DNA of 64,000 nucleotides from positions 1 through 64,000 of the forward strand of contig NHFY01000034.1 of assembly GCA_002170165.1 (NCBI GenBank). Direction: 5' to 3'. A program made the position numbers and the translations under genes. Positions 38,790 through 47,740 of this stretch are shown in pieces (positions within the stretch are counted from its first letter, which is position 1; every line of letters starts with the position of its first letter). The DNA is from Flavobacteriales bacterium TMED123 (lineage in GTDB: Bacteria; Bacteroidota; Bacteroidia; Flavobacteriales; BACL11). Under the pieces are notes generated by a model. It saw only the letters and a list, made by a program, of their open reading frames with translations, ran no database searches and had not been told where the DNA came from.

Positions 38790-38894
38790 AGTATAATTCT
38801 CTTTAACCTTATGTAATTATGAATTCTTTTTAGGGCAGCTTAAAAGATAGATTTGATAAATAAATAATATTTTAGCATCTGAAATTTGATGTAA

Positions 38895-40223
38895 ATGAAA
38901 AAGATATTAGTAATAGGAGCAGGAAGATCGGCAGTAACCCTAATAAAGTACTTGCTAGATAATGCAAAATCTAATAATTGGTTGGTAATAGTTGCTGATT
39001 ACTCTGAGGAATTGGCTAAAAGTGCAGTAGTAGAGCATGAGCAAGGAAAGGCAATATTTTTTGATGTAAATAATGCTGAGCAAAGAGAAGAGGAGATCAA
39101 AAATACTGATATTATCATCTCCATGCTGCCAGCCAGGATGCATATTGTGGTAGCAAAAGAGTGTGTCCGCTTGAAAAAGAGTCTGGTTACAGCATCATAT
39201 GTTTCTGCTGAAATTGCTGACTTGGATGAAGCAGCAAAACAAGCTGGAGTGCTACTACTCAATGAAATTGGACTAGATCCAGGAGTTGACCATATGTCCG
39301 CCATGCAAGTAATTGATAAGATTAAAGCAAATGGTGGCGTGTTGACATCTTTCAAGTCTTTTTGTGGAGGTTTGGTTCATCCGGATTATGATAATAATCC
39401 ATGGAACTATAAATTCACCTGGAATCCTAGAAATGTAGTGTTAGCAGGTCAAGGTACTGCACATTATATTGAAAATGGTGAGTATAAATATATTCCTTAC
39501 ACTAAATTGTTTGAGAGTATCGAAAAAATGAGCGTTTTAGATGCAGGAGACTTTGAAGGGTACGCCAATAGAGATTCACTTTCCTACAGAAAAGCTTATG
39601 GTTTAGAAGATATTCCAACTCTTTTTAGAGGAACTCTTAGAAGAAGTGGCTATTCTTCAGCTTGGAACATTTTTGTGCAATTGGGTATGACTGATGATAC
39701 TTACAAAATACAAAATTCAGAAAACATAAGCAATAGGGATTTTTTGAATATGTTTCTGCCTTTTGATACAGAGCTTACTTTAGAGCAGAAATTATGCAAT
39801 GAGTTTAAGCTTGATACTGATTCCTCTATCTTTAAAAAAATCAGTTGGCTAGCGATGTTTGAGAATACTAAAGTAGGGCTTAAAGATGCGAGTCCGGCCA
39901 TGCTATTGCAGGCTATTTTAGAAGAAAAATGGGCACTAGCTGCTGAGGATAAAGACATGGTTGTGATGCAACATCAATTTGAGTATACACAGGATGGAGC
40001 AGAGCAAAAATTAAATTCTTCCTTAGTTGTTTTTGGTGATGATACTAGATATACAGCCATGGCAAAAACAGTTGGTTTACCGGCTGCTATTGCAACCAAA
40101 TTGATACTGAATGGTGAAATTAGCGCTACAGGAGTACAAATACCAACAACAAAAGATATTTATGTGCCTGTCTTGGAAGAATTAGCAACTTATGATATTA
40201 ATTTTGTGGAGGAACTAATTTAA
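38895..40223 (+). CDS. Saccharopine dehydrogenase family protein
   Basis: NAD(P)-dependent oxidoreductase of 442 residues with an N-terminal Rossmann motif V-I-G-A-G-R-S (about 5-11) and the saccharopine-dehydrogenase C-terminal domain. Family segments: S-M-L-P-A-R-M-H near 77, L-N-E-I-G-L-D-P-G-V-D-H-M near 122, and K-S-F-C-G-G-L near 153. Likely linked to lysine metabolism through saccharopine, though substrate and direction are not fixed by the sequence. The 3' end overlaps convergent rimM by 9 bases. Confidence 0.85.
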   Translation: MKKILVIGAGRSAVTLIKYLLDNAKSNNWLVIVADYSEELAKSAVVEHEQGKAIFFDVNNAEQREEEIKNTDIIISMLPARMHIVVAKECVRLKKSLVTASYVSAEIADLDEAAKQAGVLLLNEIGLDPGVDHMSAMQVIDKIKANGGVLTSFKSFCGGLVHPDYDNNPWNYKFTWNPRNVVLAGQGTAHYIENGEYKYIPYTKLFESIEKMSVLDAGDFEGYANRDSLSYRKAYGLEDIPTLFRGTLRRSGYSSAWNIFVQLGMTDDTYKIQNSENISNRDFLNMFLPFDTELTLEQKLCNEFKLDTDSSIFKKISWLAMFENTKVGLKDASPAMLLQAILEEKWALAAEDKDMVVMQHQFEYTQDGAEQKLNSSLVVFGDDTRYTAMAKTVGLPAAIATKLILNGEISATGVQIPTTKDIYVPVLEELATYDINFVEELI

Positions 40224-40736
40224 GTTGAGCAATTCTTCAGGGATTTCTACTTGCATTTCTTCTTTTGCAATATCTATATTTTTCACAAACCGCTCATGCC
40301 ATGGAAAACAAAATTCTTGTTCTTCTTTTTCCACATAAATCAATTGCTGAGCTGTTTGTGTATTGATACGACTTACTGTTCCAAGCTCACCTAAATGCAT
40401 ATCTATTACTGAAAATCCAATACATTGTTTTTCATTTAGGGAATCTTCTGCAGTTTTTGGCAGGTGTATTTTTTGCAAATACACTTTCTTTTTGAGTAAT
40501 TTCTTGGCTTCTTCCTTAGAAGTTAAATCCTCAAATTTTACAAGAATGTTATGAGGTTTTGTGGTGCGAGCTTGTGTAATAAAAAAAGGAACAAGTTCAT
40601 TATTCAGCTCAATTAAAAAAAAATCAATTGCATTAAAATCAAAAGAGATGTCATCTTCATTATAGATTTTGACATCCCCTTTATATCCGTACAATTTGAA
40701 AATTGTTCCTACTAAGAAGCAATCTTGCTTTTGCAT
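40215..40736 (-). CDS. rimM: Ribosome maturation factor RimM
   Basis: Assists assembly of the 30S head and binds S19, 173 residues. The N-terminal RimM domain (V-G-T-I-F-K-L-Y-G-Y-K-G-D-V-K-I near 9-24) is followed by a PRC-barrel (I-G-F-S-V-I-D-M-H-L-G near 106, P-W-H-E-R-F-V near 144). It lies 6 bp after rpsP, the usual pairing. Confidence 0.93.
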   Translation of the reverse strand: MQKQDCFLVGTIFKLYGYKGDVKIYNEDDISFDFNAIDFFLIELNNELVPFFITQARTTKPHNILVKFEDLTSKEEAKKLLKKKVYLQKIHLPKTAEDSLNEKQCIGFSVIDMHLGELGTVSRINTQTAQQLIYVEKEEQEFCFPWHERFVKNIDIAKEEMQVEIPEELLNLN

Positions 40737-40742
40737 TTTATT

Positions 40743-41699
40743 TTAAGCTTCTTCTGATTTCTTTTCCTCTTCCGTATTGCTTTCTTCTGTATTTTCAACT
40801 TTAGTATCTATAGTAGATTCTTCATCTACAGTCTCTTCTTCTGTATTCTCCTCATTAGCTTCAGCTTCTTTTTCTTCAACACTCTCTTCTTTCTGAGAGG
40901 GATTTTCTTCTACTGTTTCTTCAGTTTGTGTTTCTTCAACAACTTCCTCTGTTATTTCATTTTCAGTTGTTGCTTCTTCTGTTTTAGCTTCAGCTACTTC
41001 CTTAACAGGAGCTTCTTCTACTTCTTCCTTTTCTTCTTCTGCCTCTTCAGCAGCTGGTTCTTCTACTGCAGGAGCGTCTTCTGTTGCTGCAGCTTCTGTA
41101 TTTTCCTCAACAACTTCTTCTGCATCATTTGTTGTAGCAGTTTCTTCTGTAGAGGTTTCAGTTGCTTCTATTTCCTCACCTTCTGTTTGCTCAGAAGCGT
41201 TCTCATTTTCATTTGTTGCAGCCTCTAATTCTTCTTTTAGCTCTGAATTTTTAAGCGCAATTACTTTTGCTTTTTCCTCTTTTACTGCTTTTTCTGCTTT
41301 TAATTTTGCCTTAGCAGTTTCAATTTTCACTTTTTCTAATTGAGCAACTTTATCTGTAATTTTTTTCTCTTTTCCGCTCATCCAAGCTGCGAATCTTTTT
41401 TCTGCCTCATCTTCATCAAAAGCACCTTTAGCAACACCAGCTAATAAGTGTTTTTTCATCATAACACCTTTATAAGATAGAATTGCTCTTGCAGTATCTG
41501 ATGGTTGAGCGCCCTTGAGCACCCAATTTACAGCACTGTCAAAATCAATTTCAATAGTTGCAGGATTTGTGTTTGGATTGTAGATTCCTAATTTCTGAAT
41601 TAGTCTTCCGTCTCTTTTCGACCTTTGGTCGGCTACCACAATGTGAAAAAACGGTTTTCCTTTTTTCCCATGTCTTTGTAGCCTAATTCTTGTTGCCAT
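40743..41699 (-). CDS. rpsP: 30S ribosomal protein S16 with long acidic C-terminal extension
   Basis: Residues 1-80 are a normal S16: I-R-L-Q-R-H-G-K-K-G-K-P-F-F-H-I-V-V-A-D, G-I-Y-N-P, and W-V-L-K-G-A-Q-P-S-D-T-A-R. Beyond this the gene continues to 318 residues. A stretch of about 80 residues (to about 150) contains a K/A-rich predicted helix, then about 165 residues are dominated by Glu, Thr, Ala and Val, roughly 40 percent Glu by hand count, with no premature stop. Typical S16 has about 80-90 residues, and Bacteroidota homologues often add a moderate Lys/Ala tail. The reading frame is uninterrupted and rimM follows normally, so the extension is encoded, not an assembly join. Confidence 0.93.
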   Translation of the reverse strand: MATRIRLQRHGKKGKPFFHIVVADQRSKRDGRLIQKLGIYNPNTNPATIEIDFDSAVNWVLKGAQPSDTARAILSYKGVMMKKHLLAGVAKGAFDEDEAEKRFAAWMSGKEKKITDKVAQLEKVKIETAKAKLKAEKAVKEEKAKVIALKNSELKEELEAATNENENASEQTEGEEIEATETSTEETATTNDAEEVVEENTEAAATEDAPAVEEPAAEEAEEEKEEVEEAPVKEVAEAKTEEATTENEITEEVVEETQTEETVEENPSQKEESVEEKEAEANEENTEEETVDEESTIDTKVENTEESNTEEEKKSEEA

Positions 41700-41755
41700 T
41701 TTTTAATTTTTTGGTTAAACCATCTCGTGATTAGTCCTCAATAATTTAAGGGCTG

Positions 41756-41763
41756 CAAATATA
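41756..41763 (-). promoter_or_regulatory. -7 box upstream of rpsP
   Basis: TATATTTG on the minus strand matches TAnnTTTG exactly, 57 bp before the rpsP start. No strong -33 element is visible. Confidence 0.4.
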
Positions 41764-41846
41764 AATATCTTTTTCTTAATAGCTATTCAGTTTAGTAAAA
41801 TATATATCCTTTCTGAAAAAAATAGATTTATATGCGAATAATTGAG

Positions 41847-41854
41847 TATTTTTG
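41847..41854 (+). promoter_or_regulatory. -7 box upstream of the E1 gene
   Basis: TATTTTTG matches TAnnTTTG exactly, 27 bp before the ATG of the fused E1 gene. The -33 region is weak. Confidence 0.4.
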
Positions 41855-41880
41855 CCTTCCCTTTTTTTAATTGATATAAT

Positions 41881-44304
41881 ATGAGTACGAAAGAAAAAAC
41901 CAAACAAAAGATGACAATAAATGATTTCAAAAATGCAATATTGTCTGATTATAGATTGATAAATGAATGTAGAGAAGCAAGCCTATTAGGTAGGCGAGAT
42001 GTGCTTTCAGGGAAAGGTAGTTTTGGAATCTTTGGAGATGGTAAGGAATTGGCACAAATTGCATTGTCAAAAGTGTTTAAAGATGGTGATTTTCGTGCAG
42101 GATATTATAGAGATCAAACCTTAATGATGGCTTTGGGCCAGCTTACAACAAGGCAAATGTTCTCTCATTTATATGGAGATCCTGAGCTCTCAGCTGAGCC
42201 AAGTTCTGGTTCTAGACAAATGATGAATCATTTTGGGACACGTTTTTTGAATGATGATGGCAGTTGGAGAAACCTGATGCAGCAAAAAAATTCAACTTCT
42301 GACATGGCTTGTTTAGCTTCTCAATTTCCAAGATTAGTAGGCTTAGCACAAGCATCAAAAGTATATAGGGAAAACAAAGATTTAGCAAAAAACAAATCTA
42401 ATTTCACATCAAATGGAAATGAGGTTGCTTATGCTACTATTGGAAATTCATCTTGTGCTGAGGGGCATTTTTTTGAAGCAGTAAATGCTATAGGCGTTTT
42501 GCAAGTTCCTGTTGTAATTTCTGTTTGGGATGATGGTTATGGTATATCAGTAGCCAATGATGTGCAGATGACAAAGTCGGATGTATCGGAAGTGTTGAAA
42601 GGATTCCAAAGAGATGAAAAAGGAGAAGGTTTTGAAATAATGAAAGTAAAAGGATGGGATTATCCTGAGCTAATTGATGCTTATGAAAAAGCTGAAAAAT
42701 TAGCTCGTGAACAGCATGTTCCTTCCATTATTCATGTAGTAGAAATGACTCAGCCGACAGGACACTCTACTTCCGGATCTCACGAAAGATATAAAAACAA
42801 GGAGAGGTTGCAATGGGAAGAAGAATTTGATTGTATTAAAAAGTTTGGTCAGTGGATTGTAGAAAGTAAAATTGCTACCCAAGAGGAGTTAGACAACATT
42901 TTTGAAGAAGTAAAAGAGTTTGTGAAGCAAGAAAAGAAAGAAGCATGGAAAGCTTATCAGGCACCTTTAAAAGCAGAGTGGAAATCCTTATCAGACATCC
43001 TAAATTCGATAAAAGTTAAAGTAACCATTCCAGAATTAGAAGGCTGGATAACTGATTTAAATCAGTCGGCAATGTTTGGTGTTTTTAGAAGAGATTATCT
43101 TTCAGTTGCACGAAAGGTAATGGCAAGAATAGCAAAAGAAGACTTTGAAGAAAAGGAAAAACTTTCCGCTTTTATTGCTAAGATAGGTGATGAAAGTAAA
43201 GATCGTTACAATTCAAAACTTTACAATGAAACGGTAACTTCAGCACGCAATGTGCAGGAGGTATTGCCAACTTATGATAGTGATGCAGTAACAGTTGATG
43301 CACGAATTATATTAAGGGACAATTTTCATCAAATGTTTGAGAATATTCCAGAGGCCATGATTTTTGGAGAAGATGTTGGTAAAATTGGTGGTGTGAATCA
43401 GGGGGTTGAGGGTTTGCAAGAAAAATATGGAGAAACAAGAGTTGCCGATACTGGCATTCGTGAAACCACAATTCTAGGACAAGGGATTGGAATGTCGCTT
43501 AGAGGATTACGGCCAATTGCCGAAATGCAATATTTGGACTATTTGCTTTATGCATTCCAAACCATGGCAGATGATATTGCCTCGTTGCATTATAGAACGC
43601 ATGGTGGCCAAATTTCACCTGTAATTATTCGTACAAGAGGACATAGACTAGAGGGGATTTGGCATTCAGGCTCTCCAATGGGTATGGTTATACATGGATC
43701 AAGAGGAGTGAATTTATGTGTGCCAAGAAATATGACAAAAGCGGCTGGTTTTTACAATACATTAATGGCGGCTAATGAGCCAGCAATGGTTGTAGAATGT
43801 TTGAATGGTTACAGATCCAAAGAGAAATTACCAAATAATATGGGAGAATTTAGAACTCCTCTTGGGGTAGTAGAAACTACAAGAGAAGGTACTGACATAA
43901 CTGTGGTTTCTTATGGTTCTACTTGGAAAATTGTAACTGCTGCAGCTGATTTATTGGCTGATGTTGGCATAAGTATTGAAGTGATAGATGTTCAAAGTTT
44001 AGTGCCTTTTGATTTGAATCATGATTCGGTAGAAAGTGTAAAAAAGACGAATCGTTTGCTAGTAGTAGATGAGGATGTTCCAGGAGGTGCTTCTGCTTAT
44101 ATTTTGCAAAAAATTGTTGAAGAGCAGCAAGGCTATAATTATTTAGATTCTAAGCCGCAAACTTTAGCAGCAAAAGCTCACAGGCCAGCTTATGGTAAAG
44201 ATGGAGATTATTTTTCAAAACCATCAGTAGAAGATGTTTTTGAGAAAGTATATGCCATAATGCATGAAGCTGATCCGTCAAAGTATCCGGCAATTTATAA
44301 ATGA
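41881..44304 (+). CDS. Fused alpha/beta E1 of a 2-oxoacid dehydrogenase (branched-chain type)
   Basis: Thiamine-diphosphate-dependent decarboxylase of 807 residues combining E1-alpha (about 1-400) and E1-beta (about 440-807), which are separate subunits in most bacteria. The alpha half has A-T-I-G-N-S-S-C-A-E-G-H-F-F-E near 182 and V-W-D-D-G-Y-G-I-S near 216 (ThDP/Mg site). The beta half has I-F-G-E-D-V-G-K-I-G-G-V near 493, R-V-A-D-T-G-I-R-E near 517 and E-M-Q-Y-L-D-Y near 546. Most likely part of the branched-chain 2-oxoacid complex, feeding branched acyl-CoAs. Its E2/E3 partners are not in the window. Its last codons overlap murQ by 4 bases. Confidence 0.9.
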   Translation: MSTKEKTKQKMTINDFKNAILSDYRLINECREASLLGRRDVLSGKGSFGIFGDGKELAQIALSKVFKDGDFRAGYYRDQTLMMALGQLTTRQMFSHLYGDPELSAEPSSGSRQMMNHFGTRFLNDDGSWRNLMQQKNSTSDMACLASQFPRLVGLAQASKVYRENKDLAKNKSNFTSNGNEVAYATIGNSSCAEGHFFEAVNAIGVLQVPVVISVWDDGYGISVANDVQMTKSDVSEVLKGFQRDEKGEGFEIMKVKGWDYPELIDAYEKAEKLAREQHVPSIIHVVEMTQPTGHSTSGSHERYKNKERLQWEEEFDCIKKFGQWIVESKIATQEELDNIFEEVKEFVKQEKKEAWKAYQAPLKAEWKSLSDILNSIKVKVTIPELEGWITDLNQSAMFGVFRRDYLSVARKVMARIAKEDFEEKEKLSAFIAKIGDESKDRYNSKLYNETVTSARNVQEVLPTYDSDAVTVDARIILRDNFHQMFENIPEAMIFGEDVGKIGGVNQGVEGLQEKYGETRVADTGIRETTILGQGIGMSLRGLRPIAEMQYLDYLLYAFQTMADDIASLHYRTHGGQISPVIIRTRGHRLEGIWHSGSPMGMVIHGSRGVNLCVPRNMTKAAGFYNTLMAANEPAMVVECLNGYRSKEKLPNNMGEFRTPLGVVETTREGTDITVVSYGSTWKIVTAAADLLADVGISIEVIDVQSLVPFDLNHDSVESVKKTNRLLVVDEDVPGGASAYILQKIVEEQQGYNYLDSKPQTLAAKAHRPAYGKDGDYFSKPSVEDVFEKVYAIMHEADPSKYPAIYK

Positions 44305-45107
44305 ACAAAACGACAGAATCGGATTCCTATTATGACTCTTTAGAAAAGATGAGTATAAGGGATTTGCTCGCCAATATCAATAAGGAAGACAAAACGGTTG
44401 CCAAAAGGGTTGCAGAGCAAATTCCACAAATAGAGAAATTAGTCGAAACAATTGTTCCAAAAATGAAAAATGGAGGACGATTGTTTTACATTGGTGCTGG
44501 CACTTCTGGTAGGCTGGGAATTGTTGATGCATCAGAATGCCCACCAACATTTGGAGTAGAACATGGATTGGTAGTTGGCTTAATGGCTGGTGGCGATAAG
44601 GCAATCCGTAAAGCAGTAGAATTTGTAGAAGACGATAAACAGTTTGGTTGGCAAGATTTGCAAAATAACAGAATTAATGACAATGATGTGGTTATTGGCA
44701 TTGCTGCTTCTGGTACTACTCCCTATGTGATTGGTGCATTAGATAATGCCCAAAAAAATCAAATCACAACAGCATGTATAGTTTGTAATAAGCAAAGTCC
44801 GTTATCAAAAGTTGCCGATATCCCTATTGAAGTGGTGGTTGGTCCTGAATTTATAACTGGAAGTACACGCATGAAATCTGGAACTGCTCAGAAATTGGTT
44901 TTGAATATGATTTCCACAGCTGTGATGATAAAGCTAGGAAAAGTGAAGGGTAACAAAATGGTTGACATGCAACTTTCAAACAACAAATTGGTTGATAGAG
45001 GTGCAAAAATGATAATGAAAGAATTTGGGGTGTCTTATCAAAAAGCAGAACAATTATTGTCAGAATTCGGCTCTGTTCGAAAAGCGGTTGAAAACTACAA
45101 TGGATAA
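44301..45107 (+). CDS. murQ: N-acetylmuramic acid 6-phosphate etherase
   Basis: Cleaves the lactyl ether of MurNAc-6-phosphate to GlcNAc-6-phosphate in cell-wall recycling. The 268-residue SIS-domain protein has Y-I-G-A-G-T-S-G-R-L-G near 62 and D-A-S-E-C-P-P-T-F-G near 76 (catalytic Glu in S-E-C). G-I-A-A-S-G-T-T-P-Y is near 133 and G-S-T-R-M-K-S-G-T-A near 190. It starts within the end of the E1 gene and overlaps the DUF6095 gene by 8 bases. Confidence 0.95.
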   Translation: MNKTTESDSYYDSLEKMSIRDLLANINKEDKTVAKRVAEQIPQIEKLVETIVPKMKNGGRLFYIGAGTSGRLGIVDASECPPTFGVEHGLVVGLMAGGDKAIRKAVEFVEDDKQFGWQDLQNNRINDNDVVIGIAASGTTPYVIGALDNAQKNQITTACIVCNKQSPLSKVADIPIEVVVGPEFITGSTRMKSGTAQKLVLNMISTAVMIKLGKVKGNKMVDMQLSNNKLVDRGAKMIMKEFGVSYQKAEQLLSEFGSVRKAVENYNG

Positions 45108-45309
45108 ACAAAAGCTCATAAAAGGCGCGATATGGATTTCAGTATCGGCTTTAACCATTATGATAGATGCAGGATTGTTTTATATTGGTTTTAATAATGT
45201 AGAGCGTGGTAGTTATACCATAATTACAATAGCATTTTTGTTGTTTCCGTTTATTTTTCTTTTTGCCTTTAAGGGTATTAAAAATATTTTAGGAGCTATT
45301 TTTTATTAG
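45100..45309 (+). CDS. DUF6095-like small membrane protein
   Basis: A 69-residue protein with two transmembrane helices (about 10-28 and 38-57) and the ending F-A-F-K-G-I-K-N-I-L-G-A-I-F-Y. That ending resembles the DUF6095 family, which I associate with murQ neighbours in Flavobacteriia (from memory). The ATG at 45100 overlaps the last 8 bases of murQ; longer versions of this frame merely run back into murQ. The 3' end overlaps convergent mnmD by 14 bases. Function unknown. Confidence 0.75.
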   Translation: MDKQKLIKGAIWISVSALTIMIDAGLFYIGFNNVERGSYTIITIAFLLFPFIFLFAFKGIKNILGAIFY

Positions 45310-45948
45310 CCCTAAACATTTCCCTTTTTCCAGGAGGCCCTTTCAAAGTTTCTACTTCAAATCCCACTGATTTTATGGTTCTCTTGACTACTCCCTTTGC
45401 ACAATAGCTGACTAAAAATCCATTTTCATTAAGGAGATTGTAGCATTGCTCAAATACCGATCTCTCCCACATTTCATTTTGTTTTTCAGGAGCAAAAGCA
45501 TCAAAATAAATAACATCAAATTTTTTATCATTATTAAATTGTTGCAACTTTATTTTTTTTTTTTGCATAAAGTGAAATACTCTTTTAACTTTATGTCCTT
45601 CTCCAAATCGCATTCATGTAGTCTGAGAAAAATTGATTGATCTGATTTTACAAAATCCTGAAAATTGAGTTTGCTATAAATTTCCCTTTCAATAGGGAAT
45701 GGCTCCAAAGTTGTGTAATGTACTTTTTTGCTTGCAGCACCTTCTAATGTAAGTAGAGTATTTAACCCTGTACCAAAACCAATTTCTAGAATATTCAGTT
45801 TTTTCTTAGGGTGCGATTGTAATCCATTTTTAATAAAAACATGCATTGCTTCTGCTATAGCTCCATGTTTAGAATGATAATTTTCATTCAATGCTGGCAC
45901 AAAAAGCGAATGTGAACCATCTGCTGTTTTAATGATTTGTTTTTTCAA
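45296..45948 (-). pseudogene. mnmD: MnmD-like tRNA methyltransferase interrupted by a frameshift at A12
   Basis: Homologue of the methylaminomethyl-2-thiouridine methyltransferase (the MnmC N-terminal activity) acting on tRNA wobble U34. Two frames together make one intact protein of about 217 residues. The first (45550-45948) carries the SAM motif E-I-G-F-G-T-G-L-N-T-L and ends in a run of Lys. The second (45296 to the run) carries D-V-I-Y-F-D-A-F-A-P-E-K-Q-N-E-M-W and G-P-P-G-K-R-E-M. The switch needs a -1 shift at twelve consecutive A (minus strand; plus T run 45553-45564). Options: sequencing or assembly error, one-base deletion, polymerase slippage or phase variation. No other damage is visible, so a functional product is plausible. 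Confidence 0.8.
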
Positions 45949-46200
45949 AAAAAAGTGTATTTTTAAGATTTCAAATATAATATTTAGTTGTGGAAGGTTT
46001 TATTCTACTAGCTTAAATATAATTTAGAGAATAATATAAAAAACTAAAATATCAGATTGAATAATCTAAAAAAATAATTTTGAGCACATAAGAAAATTTT
46101 TACTTTATTTCTTTTTTGTTGTAATACATGTATTTTTTTTAAAATTTGTCGTATCATAGTAAAATGAAAAAACAATTTTTATTAACCTAAATCTATAATC

Positions 46201-47631
46201 ATGAAAAAACTTTTGACATTCTTACTTGTTGCAGTAATGGCTGTTTCAACTTACGCAACTCACCTTATGGGTGGGCAAATTGTTGCTACCAATATTGGTG
46301 GTTACGATTATCAAATTGAGTTTACTGCTTACAGAGACACTGTTGGTATTCCAATGCAATTGGTTGCCGACTTTAATGTGCTTGAGCAGGATACAAGTGG
46401 TGCATGGAATCTTTTATTTACTTCTACTGTAAACTATGACACAACTTCTGGGGGTTTGATGCCTTCTGTAGTATCAATATATGGTGTTGAGGTATATACC
46501 TTTATTGACACTATTACAATGCCAGGAGATGGTTATTATGCAATCAGTTGGGATAATTGCTGTAGAAATGGAGCGATTATTAATATGTCCAATCCCCTTT
46601 CTGAAAGTATGAAGTTATCTACTTTCCTAACAGTTGACAGTTTGAATCCAAATTCTTCAGCTTCTTACACTACTCCACCTGTTGCTTATTTACCAGCTCA
46701 TACACTATGGCAATACAATCCGCTTCCATTTGATCTGGATGGTGATTCTTTAGCGTGGTATTTAGATGTCCCATTAGATGATAACGGAACAGTAACTGGT
46801 TATGAGTTTCTTTCTGATTCTGCTTATTCGGATTCAGCAGCTGTATTTGCTTTAGATTCAGTTACTGGTGCGCTTACTTGGAGTGCTAAAATGGTAGGGA
46901 ACTTTGTAGCTTCTTTTATAGTTGAGGAGTTTAGAAATGGTGTTTCTATTGGCTCTATGAGAAGAGATATGCAATTTATTGTTATTCCTGACACATCTAA
47001 TGCAATGCCTCAAATTTCAAATATGCAATCGGTACCAACAAGTTCTGGTGGCTACCCTTATGTAGTGCTTAGTCCAAATCAAAATTATCAACTTCATTTA
47101 TTGGCCTCTGATGCTAATGTGAATGATGTGGTGAATATGACAGGATTTGGTGAGCCTTTTGATTTGACTACTGCTCCTGCTACAATGAATGTTGTTCCAA
47201 CAGGAAATGGTAATGAAATTGAAGGTACTTTCTCCTGGACCCCTGATGTAAGTACAGTAAGAACTGCTCCTTATTTAGCAGTATTTAGAGTAAGTGATCA
47301 AATGTTCTACTTTGATGAAACTATTCAATTTGAAGTTTCTTCAATATCAAGTATTGATGATAATAATGGATTAACAATCCAAAATATTTATCCTAATCCT
47401 GTAAATAACATAATGTATGTTCCGCTAAGCTTAGATAAAGGAGCTACAATTACAATGGATATTTACAATATTTTAGGTGTTAAAGTTTATCAATCAGGCG
47501 AAATGAATTTCACTGCTGGTGAGCATCTAATCCTTAAAAATATTGATTTAAATAGTGGTCAGTATTTAGTTTCCATTAAAGATAATAATGGAAATATGCT
47601 GAGCACAGAACGCATAGTTGTGGTTGAGTAA
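46201..47631 (+). CDS. T9SS type A cargo protein (secreted)
   Basis: Secreted protein of 476 residues. A signal peptide (about 1-19, A-T near the cleavage site) precedes H-L-M-G-G-Q-I, an opening shared by many large surface proteins of Bacteroidota. The middle is rich in Thr, Ser, Asp and Val, with immunoglobulin-like beta segments. The C-terminus (about 395-476) has the T9SS type A sorting features: I-Y-P-N-P-V, then I-Y-N-I-L-G, and a final S-x-K-x-x-x-G-x-x-x-x-x-E-R-I-V-V. Function beyond export unknown. It stands alone between an AT-rich 252-bp upstream region (TAATTTTG at 46075-46082 as a possible -7 box) and a terminator. Confidence 0.88.
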   Translation: MKKLLTFLLVAVMAVSTYATHLMGGQIVATNIGGYDYQIEFTAYRDTVGIPMQLVADFNVLEQDTSGAWNLLFTSTVNYDTTSGGLMPSVVSIYGVEVYTFIDTITMPGDGYYAISWDNCCRNGAIINMSNPLSESMKLSTFLTVDSLNPNSSASYTTPPVAYLPAHTLWQYNPLPFDLDGDSLAWYLDVPLDDNGTVTGYEFLSDSAYSDSAAVFALDSVTGALTWSAKMVGNFVASFIVEEFRNGVSIGSMRRDMQFIVIPDTSNAMPQISNMQSVPTSSGGYPYVVLSPNQNYQLHLLASDANVNDVVNMTGFGEPFDLTTAPATMNVVPTGNGNEIEGTFSWTPDVSTVRTAPYLAVFRVSDQMFYFDETIQFEVSSISSIDDNNGLTIQNIYPNPVNNIMYVPLSLDKGATITMDIYNILGVKVYQSGEMNFTAGEHLILKNIDLNSGQYLVSIKDNNGNMLSTERIVVVE

Positions 47632-47674
47632 TCTTATTTAGAAGAAACCTAAGTTCAGTTTACATGTTTTAGAG

Positions 47675-47702
47675 AAAGGGGAGCAGATTGCTCCCCTTTT
47701 TT
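47675..47702 (+). terminator. Rho-independent terminator after the T9SS cargo gene
   Basis: AAAGGGGAGC (47675-47684) pairs with GCTCCCCTTT (47690-47699), a 10-bp stem with a 5-nt loop and a T run. One of the strongest terminators in the window. Confidence 0.9.
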
Positions 47703-47740
47703 ATTAAATTAGCATTCTTAGAATTGAAGTATTACAATCA

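Noticed and set aside
40926-41228. 100-codon Phe/Cys-rich plus-strand frame opposite rpsP
   Set aside because: It is the reverse complement of the Glu-rich S16 tail and has implausible composition.
46164-46190. 8-codon upstream frame M-K-K-Q-F-L-L-T before the T9SS cargo gene
   Set aside because: Probably chance in an AT-rich leader; no sign of a regulatory peptide.
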